Shown here: one piece after another, positions 62,291 through 64,000 of the stretch
Position numbering within the stretch: position 1 is the first letter of the stretch
How the letters are laid out: each line of letters starts with the position of its first letter
Assembly (NCBI RefSeq): GCF_017874215.1
Contig: NZ_JAGGLB010000004.1
Location: 124,001-188,000 of the forward strand
Direction: 5' to 3'
Origin: Paenibacillus eucommiae
GTDB lineage: Bacteria; Bacillota; Bacilli; Paenibacillales; NBRC-103111
Length of the DNA: 64,000 nt
Notes under the pieces: model-generated
The model's database searches: none
What the model was told of the DNA's origin: nothing
The model's input: only the letters and a program-made list of their open reading frames with translations
Translations under genes and position numbers: made by a program

Positions 62291-62758
62291 ATGGCATCCT
62301 ACGAAGAGCTGCTCGATGAAGCAGACAAGCTTGCCATCCAGGTCTATGAAAAGCCTATGCAAACCAGGAACAAAGGTTTGTATATGGATGGCGTAATATG
62401 GATTAATGACACATTGTCAGGTATAGAAAAAGCCTGTATTCTTGCTGAAGAACTCGGCCACTACCATACCAGTGAAGGGGATATACTGGACCAGTCCAAG
62501 TTAACAAACCGCAAACAAGAATTGCGGGCCAGGCAATGGGGATACAGCATGCTTCTCCCACTTTCAGCCATTGTACAAGCCCACCATGCCAAGGCAAAAG
62601 GCAGGCACGAAATTGCCGAACATCTAAATGTGACAGAGGATTTTTTACAAGCAGCGATTGATAGGTACACTGAAAAATACGGACTGTTCGTCCTTGCGGA
62701 TGATCAGCATTATGTTTACTTTGATCCTTTGAGAGTAGTCGAAATATTCGATATATAA
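62291..62758 (+). CDS. ImmA/IrrE-family metallopeptidase
   Basis: 155 residues. The zinc-site region reads ACILAEELGHYHTSEGDILD near residue 50; the first His of the common HExxH is replaced by Glu as in other Firmicutes phage ImmA proteins. NRKQELRARQWGYSMLLPL follows as in the family. It probably cleaves the XRE repressor to induce the tail operon. It follows the repressor with a coupled start. Confidence 0.85.
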   Translation: MASYEELLDEADKLAIQVYEKPMQTRNKGLYMDGVIWINDTLSGIEKACILAEELGHYHTSEGDILDQSKLTNRKQELRARQWGYSMLLPLSAIVQAHHAKAKGRHEIAEHLNVTEDFLQAAIDRYTEKYGLFVLADDQHYVYFDPLRVVEIFDI

Positions 62759-63011
62759 ACTTGCGCTTTCCTGCCGCGGGGCAGTTTATCATACCCCGAA
62801 AACGAACATACGTTTGTTTATAGGGCTAGAATGGAAAAGATGTAAAAAAGAAATGATGTTAACAGGAACAAGTGGTTTCTCGTCGGGAGATGAATGGGTG
62901 TGCTCCAGAAGTGAAGGGCATGCTTCCGCCATCATACGATATCGTCCAATGCTGTCAAATGATATCTTCGACAAGCTGGGAATAAGGCAAGGAGACAAGC
63001 CTGAAACAGGC
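62759..63011. other. Intergenic region with a hairpin
   Basis: About 250 bases after the peptidase gene. A short CTGCC/GGCAG hairpin lies at 62768-62785. Open frames here show no coding support. No attachment site or integrase was recognised. Confidence 0.35.
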
Positions 63012-63046
63012 AAAAAACCCCACGACCAGGCTCGGCCGCGGGGTTC
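63012..63046 (-). terminator. Strong terminator on the minus strand
   Basis: ACCCC / GGGGT arms with an inner CGG/CTG pairing are followed by TTTTTTG on the minus strand. It follows the coding remnant at 63083-63262 and may once have ended that gene or tyrS. Confidence 0.75.
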
Positions 63047-63082
63047 TGCTATCAATCAATCATTTATTCAATGATACGAGAA

Positions 63083-63262
63083 TCACGGACTCGTATCGTA
63101 GATAACGGCTTCCTTCAGCAATACCGATGGAAATGGTTCACCCAGTGAAGAGGAGATGAACCCTCCAGATGATCTCCACATCGGCGCGTTGATATAAGGG
63201 CCCTGCACGCTTCCACTGGAATTGCTCTCATTTACGGAGACGATGCGCGAAGGGAGATCAGT
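63083..63262 (-). pseudogene. 3'-terminal remnant of an unknown gene
   Basis: A 59-codon minus-strand frame with no start: PSRIVSVNESNSSGSVQGPY, INAPMWRSSGGFISSSLGEP and LLKEAVIYDTSP with a stop, then a strong terminator. It reads like a natural protein end; an in-frame stop lies at its left side and the composite repeat begins right after. The 5' part was probably lost or replaced by the repeat. Family unknown. Confidence 0.45.
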
Positions 63263-63280
63263 TCATTATCTCCCTAACTG

Positions 63281-63535
63281 AGGAGACTTTCTAGCGGGAG
63301 CTGGCGCTGTGGATGAAGATCTGAGAAGGGTCTGCTGCTTTAACGATGTTTTTCATCGCTAAAAGCACCAGTTCATCTCCACATCCTTACTTTACAATGA
63401 AAAACATCGTTAAATCCCGCTTATCCACCCAGAAAAAGGGCATACGGCCTCTTTTAACGATGAAAATCATCATTAACGTGGCAGATTGACCAGGAAACAC
63501 TTACTTTAACAATGAAAAACATCGCTAAGTGCCAT
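63281..63535. repeat. Composite intergenic repeat, right-hand part with four AACGATG hairpins
   Basis: Begins AGGAGACTTTCTAGCGGG and GCGCTGTGGATGAAGA as in the 13.7 and 24.4 kb copies, then hairpins at 63339-63364, 63391-63414, 63452-63476 and 63503-63530, all of the AACGATG/CATCGTTA type and in the same order and spacing as at 13.8-14.15 kb. The hairpin core is absent. No MITE insertion is present. Confidence 0.85.
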
Positions 63536-63545
63536 CCTACTGCCT

Positions 63546-64000
63546 CTAAGACAGCTTGACCAGGCTGTAATTTTTCTTCCCTTTACGGATAATAATAAAT
63601 TTCCCTCCGATGGCATGGCTTGCGGATACGATAAAGTCCAAATCTGCAATCCGCTCGCCATTCATCGATATGGCGCCTTTGGATACATCCTCACGGGACT
63701 GGCGCTTGGAAGGCTCGATGCCTACCTCAACCAGCCAATCCACAATATTTTTATCCTCGATAGCCGCTTCGTAAGTCGGCATTTCTTTAAAGCCCTGCTC
63801 AATTTCTTCAACAGACAGCGACTTAATATCGCCGCTAAATAAAGCCGCCGTAATCCGTTTGGCCTGCTGCAGCATATCTTCGCCATGGACGAATCTGGTC
63901 ATCTCTTCCGCTAGCGTAATTTGCGCCTCGCGCTTATGCGGTTCTGCCTGCACCTTCTCGGCAAGAGCATCAATTTGCTCTTTCGTCAGGAATGTGAAAT
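63546..64000 (-). CDS. tyrS: Tyrosyl-tRNA synthetase, C-terminal part (5' end beyond window)
   Basis: The final ~151 codons of a TyrRS: FTFLTKEQIDALAEKV, QITLAEEMTRFVHGEDMLQQ, and the S4 RNA-binding domain VEVGIEPSKRQSREDVSKGA...ADLDFIVSASHAIGGKFIII. The frame is open to the right edge. It charges tRNA-Tyr, an essential housekeeping job, and shows the window ends in core chromosome. Confidence 0.92.
   Translation of the reverse strand, partial: FTFLTKEQIDALAEKVQAEPHKREAQITLAEEMTRFVHGEDMLQQAKRITAALFSGDIKSLSVEEIEQGFKEMPTYEAAIEDKNIVDWLVEVGIEPSKRQSREDVSKGAISMNGERIADLDFIVSASHAIGGKFIIIRKGKKNYSLVKLS

Noticed and set aside
42485..62758. Complete prophage
   Set aside because: No terminase, portal, capsid, replication or integrase genes and no attachment repeats were found in the window.
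62814..63074. Plus-strand frame of about 86 codons after the ImmA-like gene
   Set aside because: It runs through a terminator hairpin and has no ribosome binding site or family.

Overview
The window looks like a chromosomal segment of a Paenibacillus-type Firmicute. The signs are S-layer-homology (SLH) domains on a very large secreted glycosidase, an LplA/LplB/YtcP-type carbohydrate ABC transporter without its own ATPase, several AraC-family sugar regulators (one membrane-anchored), an aadK-like resistance gene, a Bacillus-type transglutaminase of the spore-coat family, and a PBSX-like phage-tail locus. No rRNA, tRNA or CRISPR was found.

Layout. (1) 1-24 kb is a carbohydrate-utilisation region. 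It holds a glycosidase/sugar-isomerase-like fusion running off the left edge, a 1716-residue GH101-like SLH protein, a solute-binding lipoprotein, a Gfo/Idh/MocA oxidoreductase, two permeases, two six-hairpin glycosidases, a Cache-type AraC regulator, a lactonase-type amidohydrolase with an SDR dehydrogenase, and a GntR/FCD regulator. Three transcription units share a ~32-bp element 67-124 bp before their starts. (2) 24-42 kb is mixed accessory DNA: two nitroreductases, a frameshifted marR, a lipoprotein, aadK, an IS1595 remnant, a second lactonase with an aldo/keto reductase, two AraC regulators, a GH78-like rhamnosidase, an EAL protein, a GNAT, a large DUF4838 protein, and transglutaminase next to a His/Gln-rich small ORF. 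(3) 42.5-62.8 kb is a PBSX-like contractile tail locus with ImmR/ImmA-like control, an Xpf-like sigma factor, sheath, tube, chaperone with a predicted -1 frameshift, tape measure, baseplate, fibres, holin and M23 endolysin. It has no capsid, portal, terminase or integrase, so it reads as a tailocin (headless phage-tail particle). (4) The right edge holds the 3' end of tyrS.

How it fits together. The left half appears to let the cell trim host or plant glycans at the surface (GH101-like, GH78-like, other glycosidases), import the products by the ABC system, and oxidise deoxy-sugars through dehydrogenase plus lactonase steps. The substrate assignments are inference. The tail locus is probably repressed by the XRE protein at an operator-rich divergent promoter, relieved by the ImmA-like peptidase, with late genes turned on by the Xpf-like factor.

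The most unusual non-coding content is a composite intergenic repeat family (copies near 8.3, 13.5, 24.2, 27.2, 40.4 and 63.3 kb). It has a nested double-hairpin core, a series of AACGATG hairpins, and one hairpin split by a 168-bp MITE-like insertion with a 5-bp target duplication whose empty site is visible in other copies. At least four genes carry single-base-type frameshifts (marR, a sigma-like gene, a CD1375-family gene, a tail-region gene). These may be decay or assembly error.
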